From positions 1 through 5,488 of the forward strand of contig JACPBJ010000165.1 of the NCBI GenBank assembly GCA_016180375.1: a DNA stretch of 5,488 nucleotides, read 5' to 3'. Every line of letters starts with the position of its first letter. Position 1 is the first letter of the stretch. The position numbers and the translations under genes are program-made. Positions 4,428 to 5,488 of this stretch are shown piece after piece. This DNA is from Nitrososphaerota archaeon. GTDB lineage: Archaea > Thermoproteota > Nitrososphaeria > Nitrososphaerales > UBA57. The notes beneath the pieces were generated by a model, which saw only the letters and a list, made by a program, of their open reading frames with translations, did no database searches and had not been told where the DNA came from.

Positions 4428-5488
4428 ATGCTAGTCCAGAGTGGTTTGGAAGATGAAAGGATGCTCTTGGCATGCAGGGAGGTAGCATCCATTCTGATCG
4501 AGCAGAAAGGCTTGTCAAAGTCGCAGTTTGAGAAGATTCGAAGAGACGCATGCTTGAAGTATTCTCTTTCCAAAATGCCCGGAAACGCGCTAATACTCCA
4601 GCAAGTTCCTCCAGAACATAAAGAAAGAATTCGGCACATCCTCATGATAAAGCCAGTCAGAACTGCCTCTGGCGTTGCAGTCGTAGCGATCATGACTCAG
4701 CCACATCCATGCCCTCATGGCGTTTGTGTCTACTGTCCTGGCGGTGTGAGAAACGGCTCTCCCCAAGCATACACTGGTCATGAACCTGCAGCATTGAGGG
4801 GAAAGCAGAATGACTATGATTCCTACAAACAGGTAATCTCAAGGCTGGGGCAGCTAAGATCAGCAGGCCATAAGCTCAGCAAGGCTGAGATCATAATAAT
4901 GGGAGGCACATTCCTCAGCACATCTCCTGACTATCAAACAGGTTTCGTCAAAGGGGCTCTTGACGCGCTCAACGGGAAAGATTCTCCAAGTTTGGAAGAA
5001 GCGAAGCTGACTGCGGAAAAGGCCGAGATAAGGAACGTCGGCATAACAATTGAGACTCGCCCTGACTGGTGCAAGGAGAAGCAAGTTGATGTGATGCTGA
5101 GTTATGGAGCAACTAGGGTAGAGATTGGAGTTCAGATTCTTGATGATGAAATTTATCGCATAATGAGGAGGGGTCATACTGTAGATGATGTCGTTGAGTC
5201 ATTTAGAATTGCGAAGGATTCAGCATACAAAATCGTAGCGCACATGATGCCTGGACTTCCAGGTTCAAATCCAGAGAAAGACATTGAATCGATAAAGCAG
5301 CTCTTCGAAGATGAACGCTTTCGCCCCGATATGCTGAAGATTTACCCCACGCTACTAATCGAGTCTGCAGATCTTTACAAATGGTGGCTATGCGATGAAA
5401 ATTGCTTTACTATTATTGATGGGGATATCAAAAAAGATTTTCAAATATTTAAAGGATTTAGTAAAAGTTGGGAATTTAATAGTCCGAA
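4428..5488 (+). CDS. elp3: Elp3-type tRNA uridine(34) modification enzyme, truncated by the window edge
   Basis: Elp3 is a radical-SAM enzyme that uses acetyl-CoA to start carboxymethylation of wobble uridine 34 in tRNA; archaeal Elp3 acts without the other Elongator subunits. 353 codons are visible. An N-terminal helical, tRNA-binding region (about 1-75) is followed by IKPVRTASGVAVVAIMT (74-90) and the cluster motif CPHGVCVYCPGG with Cys95, Cys100 and Cys103, which hold the 4Fe-4S cluster. Next come the family signatures AYTGHEPAALRG (114-125), EIIIMGGTF (154-162), ITIETRPDWC (206-215), ATRVEIGVQ (228-236), RIMRRGHT (244-251), HMMPGLPGS (272-280) and DMLKIYPTL (301-309). The GNAT-like acetyltransferase domain should follow, but its start is not seen. 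After about residue 320 the frame stays open but no longer resembles Elp3, and base composition drops sharply, so codons 321-353 may not be native. Confidence 0.93.
   Translation, partial: MLVQSGLEDERMLLACREVASILIEQKGLSKSQFEKIRRDACLKYSLSKMPGNALILQQVPPEHKERIRHILMIKPVRTASGVAVVAIMTQPHPCPHGVCVYCPGGVRNGSPQAYTGHEPAALRGKQNDYDSYKQVISRLGQLRSAGHKLSKAEIIIMGGTFLSTSPDYQTGFVKGALDALNGKDSPSLEEAKLTAEKAEIRNVGITIETRPDWCKEKQVDVMLSYGATRVEIGVQILDDEIYRIMRRGHTVDDVVESFRIAKDSAYKIVAHMMPGLPGSNPEKDIESIKQLFEDERFRPDMLKIYPTLLIESADLYKWWLCDENCFTIIDGDIKKDFQIFKGFSKSWEFNSP
5388..5488. other. AT-rich terminal segment that does not match the Elp3 family
   Basis: By my count 27 of these 101 bases are G or C, against something near 45-50% in the preceding part of elp3. 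The elp3 frame continues as LCDENC then FTIIDGDIKKDFQIF, where archaeal Elp3 normally continues LYxLWxxGxYxPY and into the acetyltransferase domain. The plain readings are a chimeric contig end, or the left edge of an insertion or recombined segment inside elp3. A second frame from an ATG at 5395 is also open to the edge (MKIALLLLMGISKK), so coding content cannot be assigned. Confidence 0.5.

Noticed and set aside
4860..5177. Minus-strand open frame of 105 codons opposite elp3
   Set aside because: It is antisense to the radical-SAM core of Elp3 with no supporting features.
5138..5205. TGATGA-like box C motifs, possible box C/D guide RNA
   Set aside because: These motifs are Asp-Asp and neighbouring codons of the conserved Elp3 frame, and no paired box D and C'/D' arrangement is evident.
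5395..5488. Separate new gene starting at the ATG at 5395 (MKIALLLLMGISKK)
   Set aside because: Only 31 codons are visible, there is no good ribosome binding site, and it overlaps the still-open elp3 frame; it cannot be supported without sequence to the right.

Overview
The window reads as chromosomal DNA from an archaeon. It carries a fibrillarin/Nop5 pair, an archaeal-type Elp3, AT-rich TATA-like boxes about 25-30 bases before starts, several TTG/GTG starts, and a stand-alone S30e ribosomal protein. S30e is known from TACK-type archaea and eukaryotes and is generally missing from Euryarchaeota. I therefore infer a TACK lineage, with a lean towards Nitrososphaerota (Thaumarchaeota). That placement is an inference and was not tested by phylogeny.

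Layout. Positions 1-1767 (minus strand) hold a two-gene RNA-methylation operon: nop5 first, then flpA (fibrillarin), overlapping by 14 bases and running off the left edge. A 62-base divergent promoter region (1768-1829) separates it from a plus-strand pyrimidine pair, pyrD (1830-2759) and pyrK (2734-3546). These two overlap by 26 bases and encode the two subunits of an NAD-linked class 1B dihydroorotate dehydrogenase. They are followed by a short gene for ribosomal protein S30e (3587-3763), a 164-residue two-span membrane protein of unknown function (3893-4387), and the first 353 codons of elp3 (from 4428), a radical-SAM tRNA wobble-uridine modification enzyme cut by the right edge.

How the genes work together. 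Nop5 and fibrillarin are partners in the box C/D guide RNP that 2'-O-methylates rRNA and tRNA. PyrD and PyrK form one enzyme of UMP synthesis. S30e and Elp3 act in translation. Apart from the unknown membrane protein this is a conserved housekeeping neighbourhood, and I see no mobile element, CRISPR array or clear defence system.

Two things stand out. First, nop5 is broken by an exact 17-base tandem duplication (period-17 stretch 865-900). Removing one copy restores a perfect 397-residue Nop5. As written, the first frame stops in a TTGA overlap with a TTG that opens the C-terminal fragment. Second, the last 101 bases fall abruptly to about 27% G+C, exactly where the elp3 reading frame stops resembling Elp3. 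This suggests an insertion, a recombination point or a chimeric assembly end.
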